The notes beneath the pieces were generated by a model. The model was given only the letters and a program-made list of their open reading frames with translations, was not told the DNA's origin and did no database searches. From positions 1-30,531 of IMG/VR virus record IMGVR_UViG_3300030103_003543: 30,531 nt of DNA; one strand, 5' to 3'. Below, piece after piece: positions 1-5,568 of this stretch. The translations under genes and the position numbers were made by a program. Source of the stretch: a virus. The first letter of the stretch is position 1; each line of letters starts with the position of its first letter.

Positions 1-185
1 CCTGTGATTGAGTAGTGAACTGATGCGTCATTGTTATACAACAGTGCACATAGTTCCCAGTACTTCTTACCGAACAATTGGGAATACGTGTAGTTGTATT
101 CATAGATGCAACCATCACGAACCGTGTTGTAGTTGGTGATGTTGAAACTAGTTGGGCGACCGAAAAGCATTGGTGAAGCAGTCAT
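1..185 (-). CDS. Small hypothetical early protein, 3' end outside window
   Basis: An open frame starts at ATG 185 and runs off the left edge with 61 codons visible and no stop. The protein begins MTASPMLFGRPTSF and is rich in Tyr and Asn; I do not recognise it. No Shine-Dalgarno is visible. The start is preceded by CATCATC, the same context as the 47-residue ORF upstream. A single copy of the repeated half-site lies 27 bases upstream (212-222). The position after a genome-end-like region and in a series of small ORFs suggests an early gene. Length and function cannot be judged from this fragment. Confidence 0.5.
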   Translation of the reverse strand, partial: MTASPMLFGRPTSFNITNYNTVRDGCIYEYNYTYSQLFGKKYWELCALLYNNDASVHYSIT

Positions 186-211
186 GATGATGTTGCGAGT
201 GGATGTGTTCT

Positions 212-222
212 GTTAGTGGAAT
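212..222 (-). repeat. Single half-site of the early-ORF repeat
   Basis: The plus strand reads GTTAGTGGAAT (ATTCCACTAAC on the coding strand). It is identical to the half-site at 383-393 and close to the others at 771-798 and 1001-1028. It sits 3 bases after the stop of the 47-residue ORF and upstream of the ORF starting at 185. The second half-site seen in the other copies is absent here. Confidence 0.6.
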
Positions 223-225
223 GGT

Positions 226-369
226 TCAGGCTGGATAGATGCGGTAATCGTTCTCTGTCCAGGTCTGCATGTAGATGCTGAACAATTCCACAGCGTCATC
301 CCAGCTCATCGCATTTGGATAGGTGAGATCACGCCATGCGTCGTTGAACAGGATTTGAACTGTGTACAT
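226..369 (-). CDS. Small hypothetical early protein (47 aa)
   Basis: ATG at 369, TGA at 228-226. The product begins MYTVQILFNDAWRDLTYPN and ends NDYRIYPA; it is acidic and aromatic-rich, with no membrane segment. I do not recognise the family. There is no Shine-Dalgarno; the start context CATCATCATG is the same as that of the next ORF at 185. Repeat half-sites lie on both sides (383-421 upstream, 212-222 downstream). Codon choice and amino-acid composition look protein-like, and the ORF fills the space between repeats exactly, which supports it despite its size. Confidence 0.55.
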   Translation of the reverse strand: MYTVQILFNDAWRDLTYPNAMSWDDAVELFSIYMQTWTENDYRIYPA

Positions 370-382
370 GATGATGAGTGCC

Positions 383-421
383 GTTAGTGGAATGGTAGCA
401 GCAAAGTGTCGTTAGTGCAAC
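383..421 (-). repeat. Early-ORF repeat element, two half-sites
   Basis: Two 11-bp half-sites in direct orientation: GTTAGTGGAAT at 383-393 and GTTAGTGCAAC at 411-421 (plus strand), separated by 17 bases, a period of 28. The other two-site elements (771-798, 1001-1028) have a 6-base spacer, a period of 17. The element lies between the stop of the 110-residue ORF (424) and the start of the 47-residue ORF (369). It could be a promoter or operator; the function is not shown. Confidence 0.65.
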
Positions 422-423
422 GG

Positions 424-756
424 TCAGGCACTGAGAACGTGCCACTCGTCAATTGTCATGTCATTGGATGCCTTGGCGGCAGCGTTGAACACGTACCAAG
501 TGAAGTCCTTTTGATACACACGGTCACCCTCAAAGCCAAACTCACAAAGAATGGCATTCAGTCGTGACTTGGTGGTCTTGGTGCGGTAGCCGCAATGACG
601 TACAGCTACGTATTGATCTGCAACCTGTGCAATTTCGTGCCCGTGCAGATAGATGTGTGAAATGCTCTGATCATCAGTAATAACTGATGTATTTGCTTTG
701 GACCAGTTGGAGTTTGAGTTGATCGCTGAGATCATCTCGGATTCGATCTTACGCAT
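424..756 (-). CDS. Conserved cyanophage early-type hypothetical protein (110 aa)
   Basis: The frame is open from 849, but I place the start at ATG 756 (MRKIESEMISAINSNSNW), because the upstream part covers the repeat element at 771-798 and the MRxIE start fits remembered relatives. Features are an NxNW segment, a central IYLHGHEIAQV strand and TTKSRLNAILCEFG followed by VYQKDFTWYVFN. From memory, proteins with this TTKSRLNA...FGxxGxxVYQK pattern are widespread small proteins of unknown function in marine cyanophages, often in the early region. No catalytic motif is visible. This is the main evidence that the left end of the window is early-region DNA. No clear Shine-Dalgarno is seen. Confidence 0.75.
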   Translation of the reverse strand: MRKIESEMISAINSNSNWSKANTSVITDDQSISHIYLHGHEIAQVADQYVAVRHCGYRTKTTKSRLNAILCEFGFEGDRVYQKDFTWYVFNAAAKASNDMTIDEWHVLSA

Positions 757-770
757 GTTTGAAATGAACG

Positions 771-798
771 CTAGGTGGAATAGTACTGTTAGTGCAAC
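771..798 (-). repeat. Early-ORF repeat element, two half-sites
   Basis: The 28-bp element contains CTAGGTGGAAT, a 6-base spacer AGTACT and GTTAGTGCAAC (plus strand). By hand it matches the element at 1001-1028 at 22 of 28 positions, and all but one difference are transitions. Its left edge is 14 bases upstream of ATG 756. The coding strand can also form a 6-bp hairpin (ACTGTT, GCACT loop, AACAGT), but the pairing is not kept in all copies. Confidence 0.7.
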
Positions 799-859
799 AG
801 TATGTGAAAGGCCAAAGGATGGCCAGACTGATGACAGGTCATGAACCATCGCAGCCTGG

Positions 860-997
860 TTAGCTGATCATCAGTGCCACCAACTTCACGCGCCCTCCGG
901 TGATCTGGGCGAGGCTTCTAACTTTGACGGGCTCAGAAGCGGGACCACTTGTATGAAGCCAGGCATGTCGTGCTTGGCCGTTTGTTGTGCTTATCAT
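860..997 (-). CDS. Possible small early protein (45 aa)
   Basis: ATG 997 to TAA 862-860. The product begins MISTTNGQARHAWLHTSG and ends GGRVKLVALMIS; it is basic with no recognised motif. The support is positional: it starts 3 bases downstream of the repeat element 1001-1028, as the other small ORFs follow their repeats. A GGG just before the ATG is too close to be a normal Shine-Dalgarno. A 26-residue ORF starting at the internal ATGCCTGG in another frame is an alternative. Low confidence that it is translated. Confidence 0.35.
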   Translation of the reverse strand: MISTTNGQARHAWLHTSGPASEPVKVRSLAQITGGRVKLVALMIS

Positions 998-1000
998 GCC

Positions 1001-1028
1001 CTAAGCGGAACAGTACTGCAAGCGCAAC
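1001..1028 (-). repeat. Early-ORF repeat element, first copy
   Basis: Half-sites CTAAGCGGAAC and GCAAGCGCAAC (plus strand) flank the same AGTACT spacer as the copy at 771-798. It ends 3 bases before ATG 997. This is the most upstream copy in the early direction and the most diverged one. Confidence 0.65.
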
Positions 1029-1046
1029 ATACACAGTGAAGCATGA

Positions 1047-1085
1047 CAATTGATACTAAACAATGACAATGAATCAATTGATACT
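1047..1085 (-). repeat. Direct repeat of an 11-mer, operator or promoter candidate
   Basis: CAATTGATACT occurs at 1047-1057 and 1075-1085 on the plus strand (AGTATCAATTG on the coding strand), 28 bases apart. The region between is AT-rich with repeated CAATGACAAT-like words. It lies in the non-coding stretch 998-1258, just upstream of the first early repeat element. Spaced identical sites suggest a protein-binding site. I see no convincing -35/-10 pair here. Confidence 0.5.
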
Positions 1086-1144
1086 GATGTCGCCACAGAT
1101 CGCGAGAGATGGAGAGACGAAACAGGCGCCCGCGCGGTAGTAGA

Positions 1145-1158
1145 AACACGCGCGTGTT
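1145..1158. other. Perfect 14-bp palindrome in the non-coding stretch 998-1258
   Basis: AACACGCGCGTGTT is a perfect palindrome, set in a GC-rich patch (1120-1165) unlike the AT-rich flanks. In the 261-base stretch 998-1258 I otherwise find only the 11-mer direct repeat, the hairpin at 1203-1238 and the promoter-like site at 1248-1275. It might be a binding site or part of the terminal repeat; nothing more can be said. Confidence 0.45.
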
Positions 1159-1202
1159 ACCTGTAAACCCAGTGTGCACGGCTAGTCTGTAGATCTAGAG
1201 CG

Positions 1203-1238
1203 TTAAAAAGAGGGGCCATGGGGGTGATTCTGCGGCCC
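1203..1238 (-). terminator. Terminator-like hairpin with U-tract
   Basis: On the minus strand GGGCC (1238-1234) pairs with GGCCC (1217-1213) around a 16-base loop, followed by CTCTTTTT (1212-1205). It is 20 bases beyond the stop of the last ORF after terL, so it could end late transcription. It also lies just downstream of the promoter-like site 1248-1275, so it could instead act as an attenuator. The stem is short and the loop long, so strength is uncertain. Confidence 0.5.
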
Positions 1239-1247
1239 TGCTGGTAC

Positions 1248-1275
1248 GTTATATGGCTTCAGAGATTTTTGTCAA
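1248..1275 (-). promoter_or_regulatory. Sigma70-type promoter candidate
   Basis: On the minus strand TTGACA (1275-1270) is followed after 16 bases by TATAAC (1253-1248). That is a perfect -35 and a 5/6 match to the -10. It points into the early small-ORF region and overlaps the last codons of the preceding ORF. A start near 1240 would place the hairpin 1203-1238 in the first transcribed bases. This would suit a host-polymerase early promoter near the genome end. Confidence 0.5.
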
Positions 1276-1456
1276 AATTTAAGAGGTACTTTGACTCTGA
1301 TTCGTACGGTTTCTCACTGACAAAAACCTTAAAATCATCAATATAAGGCGGAACCCAGTCCCACACTGCTACACATGACGACCAGTTAACAGGTTGAACG
1401 CAAGAAACAATAACAACAGAGTAAAAAGCAGTGACATAGTTATAGAGGGTTAACAC
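1259..1456 (-). CDS. Possible small protein after the 99-aa ORF (65 aa)
   Basis: GTG at 1456, two bases after the stop of the 99-residue ORF; TGA at 1261-1259. The product has a hydrophobic N-terminal third (LTLYNYVTAFYSVVIVSC) and an acidic C-terminal part (PPYIDDFKVFVSEKPYESES), so it could be a membrane-anchored peptide. No Shine-Dalgarno is visible. The frame is open further upstream to 1564, but that part overlaps the 99-residue ORF. An overlapping 22-residue ORF (1437-1369) in another frame is strongly hydrophobic and is an alternative product. No family recognised. Confidence 0.35.
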   Translation of the reverse strand: MLTLYNYVTAFYSVVIVSCVQPVNWSSCVAVWDWVPPYIDDFKVFVSEKPYESESKYLLNFDKNL

Positions 1457-1457
1457 A

Positions 1458-1757
1458 TTACGTGACCATTTTTGTATTATCGTTTGGTTCTGGGACATCA
1501 AAGAACGTATCTTCTTTGAATTCATCAGGAAGACCATACCCTCTGTGTTGTTCATCCATATCAAGACACCATTGCTTCAGTGCTTTACCTGTATCTGTAA
1601 ATTTAGCTACCCCTAAAATACGCCAAGCTTCTAAAGGGTCTAAACGGTATGTCGCTGCATTCTTGTAGTAACACATAAATCCATTAGGACCTTCTCTAGT
1701 TTTATGATATTCAATTTTGAAGTCTTTATCATTATGGGGGAAAGATATTCTTTTCAT
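1458..1757 (-). CDS. Hypothetical protein downstream of terL (99 aa)
   Basis: I take ATG 1757 (MKRISFPHNDKDFKIEYH) rather than the upstream TTG at 1784. The product has a central segment AWRILGVAKFTDTGKAL followed by KQWCLDMDEQHRGYGLP and an acidic tail. No domain is recognised. No Shine-Dalgarno is present, and the upstream sequence is very AT-rich. It lies where T7 has gene 19.5, between the large terminase gene and the genome end, but I see no sequence reason to equate the two. The protein-like composition and length make it more likely real than not. Confidence 0.55.
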   Translation of the reverse strand: MKRISFPHNDKDFKIEYHKTREGPNGFMCYYKNAATYRLDPLEAWRILGVAKFTDTGKALKQWCLDMDEQHRGYGLPDEFKEDTFFDVPEPNDNTKMVT

Positions 1758-1800
1758 ATAGATGATAATAAAAGATAATAACAACTAATAACCATATGAC

Positions 1801-1836
1801 ACTCACTTCACTCACGTCACTCACTTCACTCACTAC
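1801..1836. repeat. Tandem 9-bp repeat, four copies
   Basis: Four consecutive 9-mers on the plus strand: ACTCACTTC, ACTCACGTC, ACTCACTTC, ACTCACTAC. They run directly into the GTTC array at 1837. The block is non-coding and lies 159 bases beyond the end of terL. T7 has short tandem repeats flanking its terminal repeat; by position this block could be the counterpart, which is inference. Confidence 0.85.
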
Positions 1837-1864
1837 GTTCGTTCGTTCGTTCGTTCGTTCGTTT
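1837..1864. repeat. Tandem GTTC repeat, six copies plus GTTT
   Basis: GTTC is repeated six times (1837-1860), followed by GTTT (1861-1864). It abuts the 9-bp array, making a 64-bp low-complexity block. The coding strand reads (GAAC)n. Such tetranucleotide runs are unusual in a compact phage genome and may vary in copy number. Confidence 0.85.
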
Positions 1865-1873
1865 GTTGATCAA

Positions 1874-1890
1874 CCCTATATAGATGTCAA
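1874..1890 (-). promoter_or_regulatory. Possible phage-RNA-polymerase promoter between terL and the genome end
   Basis: The coding strand reads TTGACATCTATATAGGG (1890-1874). It ends in TATAGGG, like the initiation half of the T7 promoter, and has a GAC-TC-like segment before it. It lies between the terminator after terL and the tandem repeats, where T7 has the phi-OR promoter. An alternative reading is a sigma70 -10 TATATA with a weak -35 TGACAA further upstream. I found no second clear copy in the window, so this is only suggestive. Confidence 0.3.
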
Positions 1891-1910
1891 ATTGATTTAG
1901 TTGTCAGTAA

Positions 1911-1935
1911 TTAAAAGGGAGGAAAACATCCTCCC
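1911..1935 (-). terminator. Intrinsic terminator after terL
   Basis: On the minus strand GGGAGGA (1935-1929) pairs perfectly with TCCTCCC (1923-1917) around a 5-base loop, followed by TTTTAATT. It lies 60 bases downstream of the terL stop. This is a good intrinsic terminator for the late operon. Confidence 0.75.
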
Positions 1936-1994
1936 AATTGTCACAGAAAGTCGAGTCCACCCTCTCTCCTCCCTGTAATAGGTGCTTATTGCAC

Positions 1995-3725
1995 CTAAAC
2001 CCAGGTATAGACACCGTTTTGGGAAATTCCTCTAGCTGCTTGTCTTTGGTCTTTATTCATACCAAAAACGAGGTGATTTGCTGATTCTTGAGGGTGATCA
2101 ATTGATTCTTTAAGGATGTCATTCCACTCATCTAGTCGTCGTTGAGCGATGACTTGTTGAGCTGAGATTGACATGCAATCTGTAAAGTATTTAACACCTT
2201 GAGCTAAGCAGTCAATTCTGTCATCGTGTTTCACAGCGCCTTTTTCTCGACACATACGACTCATCTGATAGAAGAGCATGTAGAGGATCCGTTGTTCAGG
2301 GGGAGCGTCTTTGTTGGAGTTGTAGTCCCAATCAATAACAGAGCGATCCACAACAAGACGATGCTGGTTAAGAATGGGTTCTAGGGCGTCAATAATACGG
2401 TCTTCTTTTCTGACGTTGGCGCGGACTTCTTCGACATCAATACCTTGTTTAGTTTGAATGAGGTGTTTTTTAAATAGTTCAGATACGATACCGTCACCGA
2501 AGTTAGTTTCGATAACTAGTTTAGTTACACCGTATTTTTTACACCCTTTCAGAATGTCCAGGAGCGTTTGGTCAGAGTATCCATCTCTGTAAGCTCGCAT
2601 TTCATGCAAGTACAGAAAACCGTTACGTTGGGAGATATAAGCTGCTGCTGTTTCATCTGTGCCACGACCCGACGGATCAACAGAGCAGATTGTCTCTTGG
2701 TAGGAATCCCAGTTTCCGCTGAGCTGCATTGGACTGTAGAAATAATCTCCAGGTAATCCGACAGTCGGTAATTCCTTGATGACGTTTCGTGGGTCTGAGC
2801 ACCAGACGATGTCATCTGGAGCGGATTTAGGATTAACAGAGGTGACAATAAGGTCAGCCATTTTAAGTGGAAACTTTTCAGCGTCACTGAGTGACGTGTC
2901 AAGCATGAATTGGAGCATGAAGTTAGAGCGGCCCATTGCCGCTTCACGCTCGATAAGATCATCTTCATTAAATCTATCTGGGTCAGTTACTTGCCATTTA
3001 TCAGCACCCTGGTCAATGTCTTGTTGTAGTTGAGGTGCTATTAGACCTTCGTAGCTAGCAAGTTTACGTGGATAACGTGCAGGCCAAATAAAAGGTCTGT
3101 AGTTACGTTCAGCGAGCTTTCTATAAACCGTAAAGACCGTCTGAGGTGTACCGAGGTACATAATTCGACTGTCATCTTTAGGGGTAAGGATGGATTCAGC
3201 TTCAGTACAAAGTTGTAGAAGCTTTTCCCTCATCATTTCCGTAAGACTGTTACCGGGAACTTCAATATCGTCCAGAATCATAAGATCTGCACGACTACCT
3301 GTTAGCTGACCAGTAATACCTACTGATTTGACTGAGGGGGCCTGGTGAGGAGAACAATTAACATCAAAGCTAATACGAGACCAGCGACTATCATCTGATT
3401 TAGGTTGTAAGTGAGACAGCCAAGGTGTCTCGATGATTAATTTCTGTAGGAAGATAGACATGTTATCTGCACGTTCTTTAGACGCTGAGATAATCATGAT
3501 CTTTTTTTCTGGATCGTTGAATAGTGTCCACAACACGAAGGCACCTGTAATCCAGCTTTTGCCGACTCCTCGGAAAGCTTGAATCTGTAGACGTTTTGGA
3601 CCGTGTTGTAGATAGTCAGCGATTGCGTATTGTGCGCGTGTGGGCGAAGGAAGGTCAAGCTGCTGCCACAGTGCTTGTAGGAACAGCTTGAAATCATCCT
3701 GTAACGCCTCTAGGACGTTTGACAT
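1995..3725 (-). CDS. terL: Terminase large subunit (T7 gp19-like DNA packaging ATPase/nuclease)
   Basis: This 576-residue protein drives DNA into the procapsid and cuts the concatemer at the portal vertex. Its length is close to T7 gp19 (586). The Walker A-type motif FRGVGKS is at residues 51-57, and the Walker B-type LMILDDIE at 148-155. The C-terminal nuclease acidic residues are visible: D350 in CSVDPSGRG, E406 in VIETNFGDG and D501/D502 in KHDDRIDCLAQG. ATG 3725 lies 7 bases after the stop of the upstream basic protein, with no obvious Shine-Dalgarno. It is followed by an intrinsic terminator. All key motifs are intact. Confidence 0.97.
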   Translation of the reverse strand: MSNVLEALQDDFKLFLQALWQQLDLPSPTRAQYAIADYLQHGPKRLQIQAFRGVGKSWITGAFVLWTLFNDPEKKIMIISASKERADNMSIFLQKLIIETPWLSHLQPKSDDSRWSRISFDVNCSPHQAPSVKSVGITGQLTGSRADLMILDDIEVPGNSLTEMMREKLLQLCTEAESILTPKDDSRIMYLGTPQTVFTVYRKLAERNYRPFIWPARYPRKLASYEGLIAPQLQQDIDQGADKWQVTDPDRFNEDDLIEREAAMGRSNFMLQFMLDTSLSDAEKFPLKMADLIVTSVNPKSAPDDIVWCSDPRNVIKELPTVGLPGDYFYSPMQLSGNWDSYQETICSVDPSGRGTDETAAAYISQRNGFLYLHEMRAYRDGYSDQTLLDILKGCKKYGVTKLVIETNFGDGIVSELFKKHLIQTKQGIDVEEVRANVRKEDRIIDALEPILNQHRLVVDRSVIDWDYNSNKDAPPEQRILYMLFYQMSRMCREKGAVKHDDRIDCLAQGVKYFTDCMSISAQQVIAQRRLDEWNDILKESIDHPQESANHLVFGMNKDQRQAARGISQNGVYTWV

Positions 3726-3732
3726 TTATTGG

Positions 3733-4740
3733 TTAATAGTTTTGATTACCGGAGTATCCAGCTCTATTAGCCCTGGATTGTTTTTTGTTTTTTCTTCTTG
3801 CTACAGCTGCACGGTGTTCAGCAAGAGTTTTATGACGACCAATGTGCAAACCAGACCCGTGTTCTTTATATGTATGAGTCTTAGAGACTTTAGATTTCGG
3901 TTTAACTTGTAGTTTAGCTTGTGGTTTAGCTTGTGGTTTAGCTTGTGGTTTAGGACGTGCTGTAGATCTTGCTGCAGGCGGTTGAGGAAGTCTTGGGGCA
4001 GGAGGTGGAGTTTCACGAGAACGCTCACGTGCACGGCGCTCATCTCTATCTAAACGGTCTTTTTTAGGAGTGGTTTTTGGTTTAGAAGCTGTAGGTTTGG
4101 TTTTAGGTGATGTTGCTTTGGTTTTTTCTTGAGGTTTACCACTACGATTAGGTCCGCCACGTCTATTGCTTGAGCTTTGGTTAATAGCAGCTTTGGCGTT
4201 TTTCTTGGACATTTTATTGTACTTAGAAATTAACCCAGGAATACGCGCAAGACCTTCTCCCCTTCTAAGAGATTGATAGAGGTCATTACCAATTACACCA
4301 GCGTGAAGAAGCAAAGAAATCTTGCCAAGCAAACCAGATACAGTACGTAAAGAAGAAGTGTTAGCTGAAGTAGCACGGGCTGGTAAACGACCTTGGGGCC
4401 TATTTGGTGAATTACTAGTGCCTTGACGTGTAGTGCTAGAAGAATTATTACCTGTAATATTCCTACGACGAATACGCGGTTTTATAGATAACTCCCCGCC
4501 TTTTTTACCAGGAGGTAAAGCTGGTCTGCTACGGCCAGTCACTCTTGCACTATTTGTACCAGCACGTGCAGGAGAAGAGCCACGTGTTACTCGTGTAGAA
4601 GATCCACGGGAGCCACCTTGACCACTACGGGTGACTTTTGCATTACTAGCTTTGGATCTAGTAGCTCGTGATTTGGAACTTGTAGGACGTTTTGATGCTG
4701 CCCGTCGACTACGAGTACTACTTGATGTAGGTGTTGCCAT
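3733..4740 (-). CDS. Very basic low-complexity protein between HNH and terL (335 aa)
   Basis: ATG 4740. The first 130 residues are Ser/Thr/Arg-rich (TSSSTRSRRAASKRPTSSKS-type sequence). A short hydrophobic or amphipathic segment near residues 132-152 (VSGLLGKISLLLHAGVIGND) is the only folded-looking part. The second half is Lys/Pro/Arg-rich, with a KPQA tandem repeat near residues 264-280 and a basic C-terminus (AVARRKNKKQSRANRAGY). It resembles eukaryote-like basic tails more than a normal phage enzyme. Nucleic-acid binding is a reasonable guess, and its place beside HNH and terL suggests a packaging or virion role. No family recognised. Confidence 0.8.
   Translation of the reverse strand: MATPTSSSTRSRRAASKRPTSSKSRATRSKASNAKVTRSGQGGSRGSSTRVTRGSSPARAGTNSARVTGRSRPALPPGKKGGELSIKPRIRRRNITGNNSSSTTRQGTSNSPNRPQGRLPARATSANTSSLRTVSGLLGKISLLLHAGVIGNDLYQSLRRGEGLARIPGLISKYNKMSKKNAKAAINQSSSNRRGGPNRSGKPQEKTKATSPKTKPTASKPKTTPKKDRLDRDERRARERSRETPPPAPRLPQPPAARSTARPKPQAKPQAKPQAKLQVKPKSKVSKTHTYKEHGSGLHIGRHKTLAEHRAAVARRKNKKQSRANRAGYSGNQNY
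3901..3948 (-). repeat. In-frame 12-bp tandem repeat coding for KPQA
   Basis: Plus-strand units TTTAGCTTGTGG occur three times in a row, preceded by the diverged unit TTTAACTTGTAG. The length is a multiple of three, so copy-number change would keep frame. The repeats encode the KPQA/KLQV series of the basic protein. Confidence 0.9.
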
Positions 4741-4746
4741 AATAAG

Positions 4747-5076
4747 TTAATTAATATGCGATAAAATGAGTTCTTCTCGAAGAGGATTTAATCCAAAGCG
4801 TTCTCTCATCCAAGAACGCCAATGTGTACTTCCTTTGTCCTGATTACATGAGGTACAAGCGCATACCAGATTGCTGGTAATATCCTCACCGCCATAGGTG
4901 CGAGGATGAACGTGATCCAAAGTAAGTTCGTGTAATTCATAGGTTGCTCCGCAATAAACACATGTACAGCCAAAATGTTCTTTGATGCTGCGCCTCCAAA
5001 GACGCTTTGCTTCAGAGGATGTCATGGTTATTAGGTTGTTAAGGTAATGATCAGGAGTTGGAAGTAAGGGGGTCAT
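4747..5076 (-). CDS. HNH endonuclease next to terminase (109 aa)
   Basis: The start at ATG 5076 overlaps the upstream stop (ATGA). The HNH core is clear: CVYCG at 39-43, LTLDHVHPRTYGG at 51-63 with D54, H55 and H57, SNLVCACTSCN with N69, and a second CxxC at 74-77. Two CxxC pairs suggest a structural zinc. HNH proteins beside terminase genes take part in cutting during packaging in several tailed phages. A free-standing homing endonuclease is the alternative. Translational coupling and the place in the packaging cluster favour the packaging role, which is inference. Confidence 0.88.
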   Translation of the reverse strand: MTPLLPTPDHYLNNLITMTSSEAKRLWRRSIKEHFGCTCVYCGATYELHELTLDHVHPRTYGGEDITSNLVCACTSCNQDKGSTHWRSWMRERFGLNPLREELILSHIN

Positions 5077-5336
5077 TTAGATGCGTACTTTTTGCCTTTG
5101 CGCGGACGGGTGCGGTTAATTTTTAAGGATTCAAGTTTTCCTTTACCCTTGCCGGTATGACTTGCGTCTTTACCGTCACCGTTGCCGTATGTGCCAAGCT
5201 TTCTATTTAGCTTGTTTGCAGCTGTACGTATGTTTAGTCCCTTCTTAGACTTGTTATATTTAGCCTGCTGCTTCAGACGACGCTGTTTTGCAGCAGGGTT
5301 TTTCTTGTAATACTGAGATGTTTTACCGCTTGCCAT
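5073..5336 (-). CDS. Small basic conserved phage protein (87 aa)
   Basis: I use ATG 5336 (MASGKTSQYYKKNPAAKQRR), which overlaps the small terminase gene by 14 bases. The ORF stays open slightly further upstream, but without a better start. The product is strongly Lys/Arg-rich and carries NKLNRKLGTYGNGDGKDASH. From memory, the MASGKTSxYY...NRKxGTYGNGDGxDASH pattern recurs in small cyanophage proteins of unknown function. The stop overlaps the HNH start by 4 bases. A DNA-binding role in packaging would fit the neighbours but is not shown. Confidence 0.82.
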   Translation of the reverse strand: MASGKTSQYYKKNPAAKQRRLKQQAKYNKSKKGLNIRTAANKLNRKLGTYGNGDGKDASHTGKGKGKLESLKINRTRPRKGKKYASK

Positions 5337-5568
5337 AAAGTCTCGTTTGTACAAGTTCAGGGTCGATCTCTGGCATAACGCTGGCTAGCTTGGACAACGG
5401 GTTACCGTCATAGGCAACACCGCTGATGTCATTGGTCTTAAGCCAATCACACGCTGCTTTTAGATCCTGTGTTGTAGCTTCCCCAGATTTAATTCGAGCA
5501 AGAAACTCTTTAGTAACTAAGTTATGTAGTTCGTTAAACTGGTCTTCAGTTGCCTTCTTCTTTGACAT
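5323..5568 (-). CDS. terS: Terminase small subunit (T7 gp18-like, DNA maturase A)
   Basis: 81 residues from ATG 5568, with AAGG upstream, compared with 89 in T7 gp18. A TTG six bases upstream is also in frame, but ATG is preferred. The pattern LHNLVTKEFLARIKSGEATT, DLKAACDWLKTNDISG and NPLSKLASVMPEIDP fits the small terminase family of T7-like phages: a helical region, a second helix with a Trp-Leu-Lys cluster, then an NPL motif. It would help TerL recognise and cut concatemers. It lies upstream of terL, though separated by three genes instead of lysis genes as in T7. Confidence 0.75.
   Translation of the reverse strand: MSKKKATEDQFNELHNLVTKEFLARIKSGEATTQDLKAACDWLKTNDISGVAYDGNPLSKLASVMPEIDPELVQTRLYGKR

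Noticed and set aside
771-803. Early repeat element as a conserved RNA hairpin
   Set aside because: The copy at 771-803 folds well, but the pairing is broken on the coding strand in the copies at 383-393 and 212-222, so a DNA-level site is more likely.
994-1179. 61-aa minus-strand ORF starting with GTG in the non-coding stretch
   Set aside because: Its composition is unlike a protein, it runs over the palindrome, the direct repeats and the early repeat element, and it lacks a ribosome site.
1-1200. Integrase attachment site or tRNA fragment as in some cyanopodoviruses
   Set aside because: No stretch that folds as a tRNA 3' half and no integrase gene are visible in the window.
1369-1437. 22-aa strongly hydrophobic ORF overlapping the 65-aa ORF
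   Set aside because: A membrane peptide is possible, but there is no ribosome site and a run of this length arises easily by chance in AT-rich DNA. It is mentioned only as an alternative.
1801-1864. CRISPR-like array
   Set aside because: The units are 4 and 9 bases, directly adjoining and without spacers, so this is a simple tandem repeat.
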